64,000 bases of DNA. It comes from Ophioceras dolichostomum. Its lineage: Eukaryota > Ascomycota > Sordariomycetes > Magnaporthales > Ophioceraceae. The notes beneath the pieces were generated by a model. That model was not told the DNA's origin and did not search any database. It saw only the letters and a program-made list of their open reading frames with translations. Below, one piece after another: positions 37,836 through 47,898 of this stretch. The stretch is from NCBI GenBank assembly GCA_003049485.1, contig PYST01000038.1, forward strand, positions 118,669 through 182,668. Reading direction: 5' to 3'. Numbering within the stretch: the first letter of the stretch is position 1; each line of letters opens with the position of its first letter. Made by a program: the position numbers and the translations under genes.

Positions 37836-39539
37836 ATGGGCGGCGCTGTGTTTTTGGCCGAGCCGTATAAGCTCGTCACGCCCCGCATGCCAAATGCCGT
37901 ATACAAGGCCACGGCAGCCCGCTGTCACGCACAGCTCCGAGGACTTTTCAAGACCGTCGTCATCCCGATCGAGGGCCCCGAGAAGCAAGATCACGGCGAC
38001 ATTGACATCTTGGTCGCCGAGCCGTTACGGCCGGAGTGGGAGTCGGAGCCGGCGCCGCATGCCAAGTCTACCAACGCGCCGGATCGCAAACCTGACATAT
38101 GGACAGAGATCCGCGCTGCGCTCGGCGCCGAGCACTTCATCCCAAGACCTCACGAGAACTCGTCGCACCTGGCTATACCTTACGATAGGGGAGTGACTGC
38201 ATCGCGGCCCGCGTACACACCGAGTGCTGTCGACGTCCTCCGCGGAACAAGCAAGGATCCCGAACAACCCACGGAACTTACGGAGCCGCCACTGGGCTCG
38301 GATCCACGATGGTTCATCCAAGTCGACGTTCGAATTTGCGATTCGGATAAAGTGGTGCGATGGGGCGCCTTCAAGCACGCGCACGGCGACCTCTGGAACA
38401 TCCTGGGCAGCATCATTCGCCCGTGGGGTCTGACCGCCGACGAGACCGCCCTGTGGCTGCGCGTGCCGGAGATCGAGGACGTTGACAAGAAACGCGCCAG
38501 AATCTTCCTCACGGACGATCCGGACGAGGTGCTCGACTTCCTAGGCCTCAGCTCAGAGGAGTGGGCGACACCCTTCGCTTCGTACCAAGATCTCTTCCGC
38601 TACGCCGCGTCCACTTGGCTGTTCTACCTGGACCCTCCTCCCACCAACCCATCTCTCGGCAGCGGAGATGACGGAGATCCAGACAACAACGTCAAGGGTG
38701 ACAAGGACGACAAGGACGGCGACAAAGTCGCCCATGACAGCAAAACCAATGCCAACCACGCCGGTGGCGGATACCGCTACGAAGGCACCCTCGAATCGCT
38801 CAAGGCCAACGACCGCCGGCGCATGAAGACCCGGCCCCTCTTCCGCGCCTGGATCGAAGACTTCATCCCAAAAAGCCGCGCCGCGGGGCTCTACCCGCCC
38901 TCGCCGCCCTTCGACTCTACCACCACCACCATCACCACGGTTCCCCAGTCCGAGCCCCGCAAGCTCTTCGAGCGCATAGTCTTCGCCCGCTTCCCCGGCT
39001 CCAAAGCCACCTACGCCTCCCGCCGCCTCGCCTTCCTCCGCGAGCAGGACGCCACAAGGCTGCGCGGCACGATCATCAAGGTCGCGGTCGACAAGGAGGA
39101 GTGCAGCCGCATGGGCGCCGAGCGCTTCGCGCACTGCGCGGGCAGCGCGCACGAGTTCTACGCCGTCGTGATCTCGGCGCTCCGGAAGATCATCTTCGAG
39201 GGCGACGGCTCCTTCGGAGGGATCGTCCCCGAGGAGCCGCTCCGTACTACTAGTGACGATGATGGTGATGGTGACGGCGACTGTCCAGAGGAGGAAAAAG
39301 GAGGCGGTAGGTGGCGCCTGGACGCGGCGAGGGAGTTCGTCGAGCGCCGCTGGCGCGACGTCGCGCCGCACGCGTGGAAGAAGCACCACCTGGCTCAGGC
39401 TGGGAAGATGCGGCCTAAGACGCTGAAGCGCATAGCTGAGGAGCTGGCCGAGGCTGATGATGCTAAGAAGGCTGCTGCTGGTACCTCCTCCATTGAGGAG
39501 AAGAAGAAGGAGCAAGGAGAAGACGCGCATGGTTCGTGA
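37836..39539 (+). CDS. Uncharacterised protein with a candidate nucleotidyltransferase-type core
   Basis: A single exon of 567 aa starting MGGAVFLAEPYKL. I do not recognise the family. Residues 25-60 predict a helix then a strand that ends in KQDHGDIDILVAEPL. The spacing D55-I56-D57 fits the two metal-binding aspartates of Pol-beta-type nucleotidyltransferases. The strand WFIQVDVRI (D164) could supply the third acidic residue, followed by FKHAHGDLWNILGSIIRPWGL. The canonical hydrophobic-Gly-Ser motif before the DxD is not clear; a Gly at 36 or 47 is the nearest. A linker rich in Asp, Asn and Lys (about 275-315) and an acidic/basic C-terminal tail flank a second folded region (about 320-460). 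It is probably cytosolic or nuclear, with no signal or membrane segment. The enzymatic assignment is inference. Confidence 0.8.
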   Translation: MGGAVFLAEPYKLVTPRMPNAVYKATAARCHAQLRGLFKTVVIPIEGPEKQDHGDIDILVAEPLRPEWESEPAPHAKSTNAPDRKPDIWTEIRAALGAEHFIPRPHENSSHLAIPYDRGVTASRPAYTPSAVDVLRGTSKDPEQPTELTEPPLGSDPRWFIQVDVRICDSDKVVRWGAFKHAHGDLWNILGSIIRPWGLTADETALWLRVPEIEDVDKKRARIFLTDDPDEVLDFLGLSSEEWATPFASYQDLFRYAASTWLFYLDPPPTNPSLGSGDDGDPDNNVKGDKDDKDGDKVAHDSKTNANHAGGGYRYEGTLESLKANDRRRMKTRPLFRAWIEDFIPKSRAAGLYPPSPPFDSTTTTITTVPQSEPRKLFERIVFARFPGSKATYASRRLAFLREQDATRLRGTIIKVAVDKEECSRMGAERFAHCAGSAHEFYAVVISALRKIIFEGDGSFGGIVPEEPLRTTSDDDGDGDGDCPEEEKGGGRWRLDAAREFVERRWRDVAPHAWKKHHLAQAGKMRPKTLKRIAEELAEADDAKKAAAGTSSIEEKKKEQGEDAHGS

Positions 39540-40483
39540 TGATGAGAAGGCTGACGATAAAAGGTAGAAGGGTAGTTAGTTAGTATTGGTAATGACGGTA
39601 TTGGCGATGGCATAATGGCGGAACAGAGGAGATGAACGGAAAGACGGGGCCTATCAAAATTAGTAGAGATATCTATCTCATCTCTAGGCTAGAATTAGAA
39701 CGCTTGACTAGGATTAGAATCATTCCGGAGAGGCTGATTTTACCTAGGCATTTCTAGAGAGACGTAGAGGGCGATCAGAGTCTTACGATCTTCTCTCTGG
39801 TAGGATGAGAATCAGGGGTCGGGCAACACAGAACACAGCTGAGGTACTCTTTCTTCTGCTATCTTCGATAGGTGAAGGCAGGAGGAACTAGACAAACCCA
39901 GAGAGAAAGCAAGCAAATAGTGGCTCACTAGAATCAAATCGATTCGAAACGTGAAAGACCAGTAGGTGTGGTATCATAATGATTTGGCTTCCTGTCCATT
40001 ACTCCTATCCTATTACTTGCTGCCACCTCTCGTACCTGAGTATTGATGGATGAGGCAGTCAGTGTATGTCGATAGCCAGCCAGCTACCACGTATGTGGCT
40101 CGGTAGCTACCTGGTATCTAACTAGAAAGCGCATTGGGAGCGGCCTAAGGAGGTCCCAAAAAAATGAAGAAATGAAATCAACTGAAACAAACGCCTGTCC
40201 TGTCCTGCCCCTTCCCTTTCCGTTCCTATCCGCTCCTCTGTATGCTTGCTATTTGCATGCCTAATGATATGTGTGATGCTGCACGCCTGCTGCCCAAATG
40301 GTTGTAAACGAGAGCTAGGTGGTTGGTTCGCAAAGGCAGGAGGAGGGAAGTTCAGACCTAGGTTGCTGGCTTCTGCGATACCCAAATCCCCTCCCCCCCC
40401 TAACCTCAACCCCTATCCCACCCACCCACTCTTCACCCACGTTTCTCTCCTCTCTCCCCCATCCCCCTTCCCCCTTCGGTTCC
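39540..40483. other. Intergenic span between convergent genes
   Basis: About 940 bp, AT-richer than the exons, holding the two 3' flanks. Near 40390-40480 a C-rich stretch abuts the stop of the minus-strand gene. No gene is supported. Confidence 0.5.
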
Positions 40484-43400
40484 TCAAACCGAAGAAGACG
40501 AAACCCTCTCATCCCCATCCATCGACTCATCCTCACCCAGCCCATCGCCAACACCAACATCATACCCCATCTCCCTCAGCGCATCGACCCTCTCCCTCTC
40601 TCTCCTCGCCCTCGCCCACGCCTCCATATTAGCCTTCTGCCCCGGCGGCGGCACCCAGGGCGCGATAAGCCCCCTCCTCCTCAGCCTCCTTCTGTGCCGC
40701 CTCCGCTCCTCGAAGCTCATCCCCGCCGTGTCCGCGGCCAGCAGGTCCCTCTGCGCGACGTAGTCCCACGCCTCGGCCAGTAGGTCCCCGGCCTCGCGCG
40801 ACAGCCTCTCGGCCAGGACGCGCACCTTCCCGCCCGTGGCCCACTGGTCCAGCTTGACGGGGATGGCGTGTCCGAAGAACAGCGGGTCATCGGGCGACCA
40901 GCTGCAGTCGTCGCCGGGCCCGCACGTCGTCGGCCGGCAGAAGCGCGCGCACATGGCCGACTCGGACGCGAGCCACAGCGCGAGGAGGAGTAGGAGCACG
41001 CCGAGGACCGAGAGGCGGAAGCGGGGCTGCCGGTGGTAGAGGCGCGGGACGGGGAGGTGGACGTACGTCACGGTGGGCTTGGGCTTGAGCTGGGCGACGC
41101 AGATGGGGCAGTCGGCGGCGGCGGATGTGTTGGGGTCGCCGTGGTGGTGGTGGTGGTGGTGCGCACTGTGCGAGTGGGAATGCTCTGGTGATGATCGGGC
41201 CGCCTTGGCCTTGGTTTCGGACTCGAGCCCGACTTGTGACACCCGGTCCTCCAGTCGCGCAATCCCCTGCTTCGCGCTTCGGATACCCAGGAATACCGCC
41301 TCTACTTTCTCGCCGATGCGCTTAACTCTCGCCTTGTCGTCATCCTCGGGATCCTGATCAGCGTCCTGATCAGTGCGGCTGCTGATGATAGCAGGTTTGT
41401 CCTCCGCCTTAGGGGCGGCTGCTGCCTTGGCTTTGGCCTCCATCTTGCTGCTGACGAGGTCGAGTTCAGTGGTTGAGTCGAGGGTGGGCGAGTCGGGGAG
41501 CAAGCCGCCGAAGTCGTCCAAGGTGGAGTCGTCCATGTCCTGGCTCTGGTGTCGACGATGGATCTCGAGAAGGTCGTCCTTGGCACTCGGCAGCTTCACC
41601 GAATTTATCAGTGGAGACCGCGTACGAGGCAGGGACCTTGCGCGACGACGGATGGCGACCGATGAAGAGCGGCCAGACGGGGCGTCTTCGTCTGGCTTCC
41701 CAACACTGAGGGCCGACTTCGGTCGTCCTCGGCTGCGAAGAAGCGACGCTGCGCCGAGTGCCGCGGCAGTGCGGGGGTGTGTTCTAACTTCTTCAGGCTT
41801 CTCGACCTTGATGGTCGCGGGAGTGTCGACATACGCGCCCGTCACTTTCGGGGTCGGTAACACGAGCGGGTCCTGCTGCCGTGCCGGTCGTGGCGTCTCT
41901 TCGACTTGCTCGTCCGAGTCTACGTCGGAGTCAGGTCCGGGTGATGGGGCGCGGATCGAGCCCTTCTCTGAGTGATTTTCCAGAGGAGCAAACAGAAGCA
42001 TCTCCGCCGCAATGCGATCGGTGGGGTCTGTTTCTGAGTTCGCAACGCTCGACCGCTTCGAAGAGGTCGGGTCTGAATCAGATGAGCCAACTCGTCGCAA
42101 CCCTGACGATCCGATCAAGGCCTTAACAGGATCCAATTGTCTGGGTTGTGGCGCTTCCGACCTTTTGTCCCGCTTCCCTTCCGAGGCTTTATCTTTTTGC
42201 GGCGCCGGCCCGTCAAACAGATTCTTCTTCGCTTCTTCGTCTCTCTTCCTCTGGTCTTTCAAAGCCTGCTGCTGCTGTTCCAGAGACGGACTATTACTGG
42301 CAGCACGGGCCAGTTGTCTCAGTAGGTCCTGAGAGTCTCCACGGGAATGTGATTGCACCCCGCGGGACCTATGCGGTTCTCTGTCGTCCTTGTCGTCCCT
42401 GGAGGCACCCTCACTTTGCGACGTGGCTGACCGTCTTTCGCGATCGCTGGTAGAGCCGCGATACACAACGACCGGCGTGTCCGGAATTCTTTCACCTTCC
42501 CCCTCTGCAATAGTCCTTTCAGTTGCCCTCTCGGTGTCGTCACCGCTCGGACCTGGCGAAGAGTCTCGGAGAGGCTCACGACTCGATTTTCGACCAATCT
42601 CGGGAGAAAGGGATCGTGACTCCGAGTTCCGCTCCCTGATCTCGTCAAGACGAGCCGTTGCAAGAGCTCTTCTTGACAAGCTCTCGATCTCTCTGGCACG
42701 AATCTCGTCGATTCTTGTGTTCGAACGACCGGAGAGCCGGCGCTTAGCAAAGCTCTGCCTGTCGTCGGCAGCGTCCTCGGCGAGAATGTCGTCCACTTCC
42801 TGATCAGCTGTGGGTGGCGGCGGATCGAGGGGGATATTCTTGACCGCTTCGATCTCCCGTCTCCTGATGTCATCGAGCTTCGTGTTTCTGGGTCGGAAGG
42901 CCTTCAGCTCCTCGAGCTTGCTCTTCTGCGCGACTTTCACTGGGGGGCTGGCGGACACTTGCAGGTCTCCGGCGGTGAAATCGGCGTCCGCTTCCCACGC
43001 GACACTTTTGTTCGGCGAGCGAATGGGTAGTGATGATGTCGTGGATCTCATCTCCCGATGCCCAGCTGCGACACCAGGTGTCCCTGCCTCTATCGACGGG
43101 ACGAGGGCATCCTTCCCAGAATAGTCGGTAGGGGGCGCAAGCCGCTGGCCGAAGTTGGGGTCAGTCTTTCCCAAAGGCCCCCGGTATCGCGAGCCACCGA
43201 CTGGGGAGGATCCATTCAGGCTGCTATTGCTTGCTTTCCTGTGCAGTTCCTTCCCTGTTTCCGCAACTTTCGGGCCGACTTTGGCCTTGGAGAAGAGGCC
43301 ATTTCCGGGCCTTGTCACGTTCTCGATGCGCTCTCGATCTCTTGCGGGTGGCATTGGCTCTCGACCGGCCGGAGAGAATCTCTCTTCACCGCTCGCACTT

Positions 43401-43945
43401 GAGACCAGGGATTCGTCGTCCCGCACAGATCCTTCAGACTGCCTGGAGCTTCGCCTCCGCCCGAAGTTCAAGGGGCGTTGCTTGAGGATTGCTTGGAGTC
43501 CGTTCTCGTCCGCACTGGATGGCGCTCTCAGTAACCGTGGAGCCGGGCTAGGACTGCCAGGGAAAGGATGGTCCTCCGTCTCCGCCATCCTATAGGCGTC
43601 GGTGAGAGGCAGGGAACGTCGAGAGCTGGAGAAGTTGCCGCCCTGGGACGATGATGGGCGTGGGATTCGAGTGCGGGGAACCGGCGAGGATACTCGACTG
43701 CTAGCCGAGGAAGAGGTCGTGGATGGGCTTGGCGAGCCGGCCCCAAGCCTGTTCGGCTGGTTCGACGTGGCATTCGGGGTTGGGGCCGTGACCGCATCTT
43801 CATTCGCCTCCCGCTCACGCCGGGTCTGGTATGGCTTCCGCGATGTGAAGCGTCCAGCAAATCGGGGTAGACCGGACCGGCCGTTCGCGAGAGTACCGAG
43901 AGCACCGAGCGCGTCGGGGCTTTGCTGCTGGTGGTGGCGGTCCAT
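40484..43945 (-). CDS. Large Ser/Arg-rich protein with one C-terminal membrane segment, unknown function
   Basis: One uninterrupted frame of 1153 codons starting MDRHHQQQSPDALG. The first 900 or so residues are mostly disordered, with many Ser/Pro/Arg patches. A repeated charged motif occurs three times between roughly residues 350 and 450: TKLDDIRRREIE, TRIDEIRAREIE and ARLDEIRERNSE. Near the C-terminus a short coiled-coil-like helix (VKRIGEKVEAVFLGI) leads to a His run and a CPIC motif. One membrane helix follows at about 978-994 (LSVLGVLLLLLALWLASE), then a Cys-containing block (MCARFC, TTCGPGDDC) and a basic helix. I do not recognise the family. The topology (long soluble N-terminus, single TM near the end) is compatible with an ER or nuclear-envelope tether; this is inference. 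Confidence 0.8.
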   Translation of the reverse strand: MDRHHQQQSPDALGALGTLANGRSGLPRFAGRFTSRKPYQTRREREANEDAVTAPTPNATSNQPNRLGAGSPSPSTTSSSASSRVSSPVPRTRIPRPSSSQGGNFSSSRRSLPLTDAYRMAETEDHPFPGSPSPAPRLLRAPSSADENGLQAILKQRPLNFGRRRSSRQSEGSVRDDESLVSSASGEERFSPAGREPMPPARDRERIENVTRPGNGLFSKAKVGPKVAETGKELHRKASNSSLNGSSPVGGSRYRGPLGKTDPNFGQRLAPPTDYSGKDALVPSIEAGTPGVAAGHREMRSTTSSLPIRSPNKSVAWEADADFTAGDLQVSASPPVKVAQKSKLEELKAFRPRNTKLDDIRRREIEAVKNIPLDPPPPTADQEVDDILAEDAADDRQSFAKRRLSGRSNTRIDEIRAREIESLSRRALATARLDEIRERNSESRSLSPEIGRKSSREPLRDSSPGPSGDDTERATERTIAEGEGERIPDTPVVVYRGSTSDRERRSATSQSEGASRDDKDDREPHRSRGVQSHSRGDSQDLLRQLARAASNSPSLEQQQQALKDQRKRDEEAKKNLFDGPAPQKDKASEGKRDKRSEAPQPRQLDPVKALIGSSGLRRVGSSDSDPTSSKRSSVANSETDPTDRIAAEMLLFAPLENHSEKGSIRAPSPGPDSDVDSDEQVEETPRPARQQDPLVLPTPKVTGAYVDTPATIKVEKPEEVRTHPRTAAALGAASLLRSRGRPKSALSVGKPDEDAPSGRSSSVAIRRRARSLPRTRSPLINSVKLPSAKDDLLEIHRRHQSQDMDDSTLDDFGGLLPDSPTLDSTTELDLVSSKMEAKAKAAAAPKAEDKPAIISSRTDQDADQDPEDDDKARVKRIGEKVEAVFLGIRSAKQGIARLEDRVSQVGLESETKAKAARSSPEHSHSHSAHHHHHHHGDPNTSAAADCPICVAQLKPKPTVTYVHLPVPRLYHRQPRFRLSVLGVLLLLLALWLASESAMCARFCRPTTCGPGDDCSWSPDDPLFFGHAIPVKLDQWATGGKVRVLAERLSREAGDLLAEAWDYVAQRDLLAADTAGMSFEERRRHRRRLRRRGLIAPWVPPPGQKANMEAWARARRERERVDALREMGYDVGVGDGLGEDESMDGDERVSSSSV

Positions 43946-44512
43946 GGCGACCGACAGGATAGGTGACGCGTGCGCGAAAGGCTAACAGCTCTAGCAAGGA
44001 GTGACCTGCATGATGGCGTAACCTTCTCTTTTCATGGTCGCGAATACATATGCCGCCAAGCCGGGTGCTGCAGAGACAAAGAGCGAGAAAAAGGAGAGAA
44101 AAATCCGATTACAAAGTTCAGTTCAATAAGGGGCAATGCTCTCAAGTGCTATTGTGCTGAATAGACAGAATGGGTGGGAAACTGGTAATATTGTTCATCA
44201 GGAGAGCTCATATTGATTTGGCCGCCGACCGGTTGTCAAAGCGCGACTTGGACGATCGACCGTGACACGGCCCCCTCCAATTGTGATTGACACCAGCTGA
44301 AAAAAACATGGGGGACGGCTCCTATTGCAGAGGACCGTGCGGAAGTGGGCTCAATGTGGATCGATTGAACCCCACTCGACCAACCAAATTTGGGCGAGCA
44401 GTGATGCAGACTGTCACGTGGCATTTGTGGAACAGTTGCTGTTTTGTTCCCCAGCTGCCTTGGCATGTTCAGTCTCTTCATCTCACACTGCAATTTGCAG
44501 GAACGAGTCTAT
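43946..44512. other. Intergenic span, about 570 bp
   Basis: Holds the 5' flank of the large Ser/Arg-rich gene and the 3' flank of the DUF1275 gene. No coding frame or repeat of note. Confidence 0.5.
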
Positions 44513-45410
44513 TCATGATGGAAGCACACCAGCCTGTCCATCCTCTAGTGCTTTCTTTTTCTTTTTCTCCGGACCATCACAAAGATACATGAAAGTTACC
44601 ACGAGCTTGCCCGCGGCGGCGAGGAACACGGCTGGCGCAGAGCCGGCCGCTTGACAAACGCCGGCGCCGGTCAGACACCCCAAGCCCAGCGCCAGCAGAA
44701 AACCCACACGCCTCGTTCTTGGGCGGTTCTCCAGGGCGAACATGTTGCGGTCTATCAACAGGTCCACCCACGCGGCCGTCGCCATCGCGGTGGTGATTTC
44801 CGTCATATTCAGGAACCGAGGCGCCACCACTTGGCTGCCGGATGCGAAGGCCAAGAGTCCGATCACCGCCAGCGTGCTCGGCCCTCGCGCATGTTGCCCG
44901 TAGATGTACTGCACGGCGCCGGCTGCAAACACGGCGGCCGTCTGGACGAGGTTGCAGGCGAACAGCCAGATCCGTCGACGGGGGCCGATGATGTGGCTTA
45001 GTTGACCGGTAAGGTATCCTCCGATCAGGAACAGGCCGAGGGCCATGCCGATGTTCTCCGTCGCGAACACATCTCCGTCTAGCTGCGGGATGGCGATCGA
45101 CGTTACCAGTAGGACGGTGTTGCCCGTCTGGTTCGACGCGAAACAATGGTAGTCTCGAAATGTGACGACATCTTGTGGTGGGTCAGTAAGGAGTGCTAGC
45201 AAGCATGATTCACTGTGGATGGCGTGGCGTTGCATTACCTTGGATGCCGGTGAAGAACGTCAAGCAGATCAGCTCGAACTCAGTGAACCAAGAGGCTGGT
45301 ACGTCTTCTGTCAGATGGTCTCGAAGTTGAGCATAAATCCACCGATTTTTCGGCTGACGTACCAGAGAATGGCTGCTCCTTGTGGGTATGTGGTGATCAG
45401 ACATGGTCAT
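44513..45410 (-). CDS. DUF1275 (YoaK-type) multi-pass membrane protein
   Basis: Exons 45410-45239 and 45171-44513, a 67-bp intron with a GTAATG donor and an AAG acceptor; 276 aa. The join restores TFFTGIQDVVTFRDYHCFASNQTGNTVLL, the conserved opening of the DUF1275 family (a D-x-x-x-F then NQTGN signature). About six hydrophobic segments follow, plus a second conserved block with RFLNMTEITTAM. The start is uncertain: MTMSDHH at 45410 or MSDHH at 45404 both fit. The biochemical role of the family is unknown. It lies about 470 bp downstream of the MFS exporter on the same strand, so both may respond to similar conditions. There are no unusual features beyond a KKKKK run at the C-terminus. Confidence 0.85.
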
Positions 45411-45881
45411 GTCAATACCTGATAAAAACATTAGACGAGATGGGTGAGCTAGTTGGCTTTCGGATGACATACAGCGCCAGGAACCTTCTTATTATATATT
45501 TCCGAGTCAGTGGCTACGCTTCTCCTATTTTCTGCGGCATTGTACCGACATCCGGGCTCAAGCGAGCCGGTATACCTTTGATCCCGAGAAGGGTCTCCGA
45601 CGAAGAATTAGACCGGGCCGGGAGTGGCGATTCAAGTTTCTATCGGAAGACATGCTTTGTTGAGGCAGCGGGCTGTCAGGCCGATATCCGTCGCGACGGC
45701 TCTCGCTTCTGGGAAGCTCCCGGCACGATCGCCGGATAAGTATCAGCGTTAGTGGGACCAGTCTCCGGATACTCCGAGAGCGTCCTGGGACATCGTCATG
45801 CACAGGATTACCTAATTTGGGACCCATCTAGCCGGGGCTGATCTACTAGTACATGTACTTCGTAGGTGTCTGTTTGAGCCC

Positions 45882-47898
45882 TCATGACAGTACTCCTCTT
45901 TCGGCATCAGCCACGCCCTTTTTATCGTTCTCTTCTTTTTCGCCGGTTTCCATGCCGTACTCAGTCTCGAGCTCGGTCCGTAACGGCACCTCCGTCTCAA
46001 ACACAGCAGCAATAACATTGAGCACAGCGAAGGCGATGCCAACCTGCCAGATGAGCTTCAGCGCATCTGAGTAAACCCCGATGATCTGGCCACGCACCGG
46101 CTCGGGAAAAGCCCAAATGAAATCGGCGTAGGCGCGCTCGTAGGCCTTGTTCCCGCCCTGGAAGAATTCGCGGACGGCCGGGTCGGCGACGATGCGCGAC
46201 GGCACCAGCTGCCCGAAGCGGTTGTTGAAGATGGCCGCCGGGATCGCGACCCCCCAGATGCTGCCGAAGGACTTGACGAAGGACCACGCTGACGTCGTGC
46301 GCGCCTGGTGGCGCTCGTCCACCTGCGCCTGCACCGCGGGCAGCAACGTGTTGAGCACGATCCCGCCCCCGATGGCCGTGAGGGCCTGGTAGATGACCCA
46401 CTCCGCCGTTGTCGAGTCCTCGTCGAGCAGGGTGAAGACCCCCATGCCAACGGTCGCCACGGCGAACCCGACGATGTGCAGAGGCTTGTACCTGCCGAAC
46501 TTTGTAAGCAGCAGGACAGCCACGATGGCGGCTGGGATGCTGAACAAGGTGATGGGGAGGAGCTGGACGCCCGCGCGAGACGCCGAGCTGCCTAAGACGG
46601 CCTGGAAGTACACTGGTAGGAAGAAGAGCACCCAGTACAGCAAAGCCGAGTTGAGGAAAGTCGCTATGAGAAGCATGACCGTGGTGCGGCCACTCAGCAG
46701 AGACACAGGCACAACGGGCTCGGCGACCGTCGTCTCGTACCAGAGGAAGAGGCCGAAGCCGGCAAAGCCAATCGACAGCGGGGCGATGATCCTTGCCGAT
46801 GACCACGGCAGTTTCGTGCCGCCGTAGGTGAGTGCGAAGAGGATGGACACGGTCGATCCGATCAGAATGAGGTTCCCGACGTAGTCTATCCGCTTGAGTT
46901 TCTGGAGCGGTGATTCGCTACGGTCATAACGGACATGGAGGAACAGGAAGATCATGATCATGGATGCTCCGCCGATCTATTCGAAAGAATGGGGGTGAGC
47001 TGATAAGGAGTTGTCTCACAATTCAGATGGAGCCGAGACTCCTCGAGGTATAAAGGATCGTAGGACGACTTACGGGCAACGTTATATAGAACACCCATCG
47101 CCACGTCGTCGTCTCGACAATTGCCCCGCCAACCCACGGACCGATGGCTATGCCGACGGAGTAGACAACGAGGATGACGGCCACGTAGTTGCCCCTAAGC
47201 CTGAGCGGGACGAGATCCGAGACGATGATGTCGATGATGATGTAGAGACCGCCTGAGCCGATGCCCTGGATGGCCCTCCCGGCGATGAGCATGCCCCCGC
47301 TGTTGGCGCCGCCGGAGATGCCGCTGCCCAGGGTGAAGAAGGCGACGATGGCCATGGTGACCCATCTTCGGCCGTAGATGTCGGCTAGCTGGCCGAACAG
47401 CGGCTGGACGGCGGCTCTGGAATGATGGCTTTGTAGTTAGCAAGCGGTGAAAAAGAGCCCAGAAGAGGTTACCTAGGAAGGCAGATATGTACCCTGCAGC
47501 TCTGTAGACGGCAGGATAAGGGCGGGCAGTGCAACAATGGGGTGTACTAACCCTGTCAAGAAGAACACGTTGGTAACCCATATATAGTCCTCGCCAAGTT
47601 GCAACTCGGTGACGATCTTTGGTAGCGCCGTGGTCACGACGGTGTTTTCCAGCGCGCTGAGGAGACCGATCGTAGCGCAGGTGATGAGGATGGCCCAGAA
47701 CCGTGGAGTAGGCTTGAATTCGGCGGGCGGCCCAACTGTAGGCTCTCCTATCGAAGGGGATTTCTCATTTCCATTGGATGCGGCATCCTTGGCTGGAATC
47801 GAGCTGTCTCCGGAACTGGCGCCGGCGGCAGTAGATGATGGTTCCACCTCCGGCTTCTTCAGCTCCTGGTCCTGCTGACGGTGAGGCCGAGAATCCAT
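45882..47898 (-). CDS. MFS transporter of the 14-TM DHA2 (drug:H+ antiporter) type
   Basis: Exons 47898-47552, 47416-47074 and 46976-45882, introns of 135 and 97 bp with GT-AG ends; 594 aa. A hydrophilic N-terminus (about 75 residues, Ser/Pro/Glu-rich) precedes TM1 (FWAILITCATIGLLSALE). Splicing joins FFLTG to AAVQPLFGQLADIYGRR, restoring MFS motif A. GQLADIYGRR and the motif-C block SVGIAIGPWVGG mark the antiporter branch. Fourteen helices are predicted. Substrates of this subfamily include drugs, toxins and small acids; the substrate here cannot be told. A soluble charged C-terminus ends EKEENDKKGVADAERG. The neighbour on the same strand encodes a DUF1275 protein. There are no secondary-metabolite synthase genes in the window, so a role in cluster export is unsupported. 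Confidence 0.93.

Noticed and set aside
38553..39530. Minus-strand open frame of 325 codons antisense to the NTase-like gene
   Set aside because: Shadow of GC-rich coding sequence; the plus-strand frame has the protein-like composition.
47474..47502. A possible 29-bp mini-exon inside MFS intron 1 (CAG|AGCTGCAGG...CCTAG|GTAACC)
   Set aside because: Including it shifts the frame, while direct splicing of 47552 to 47416 restores MFS motif A exactly.
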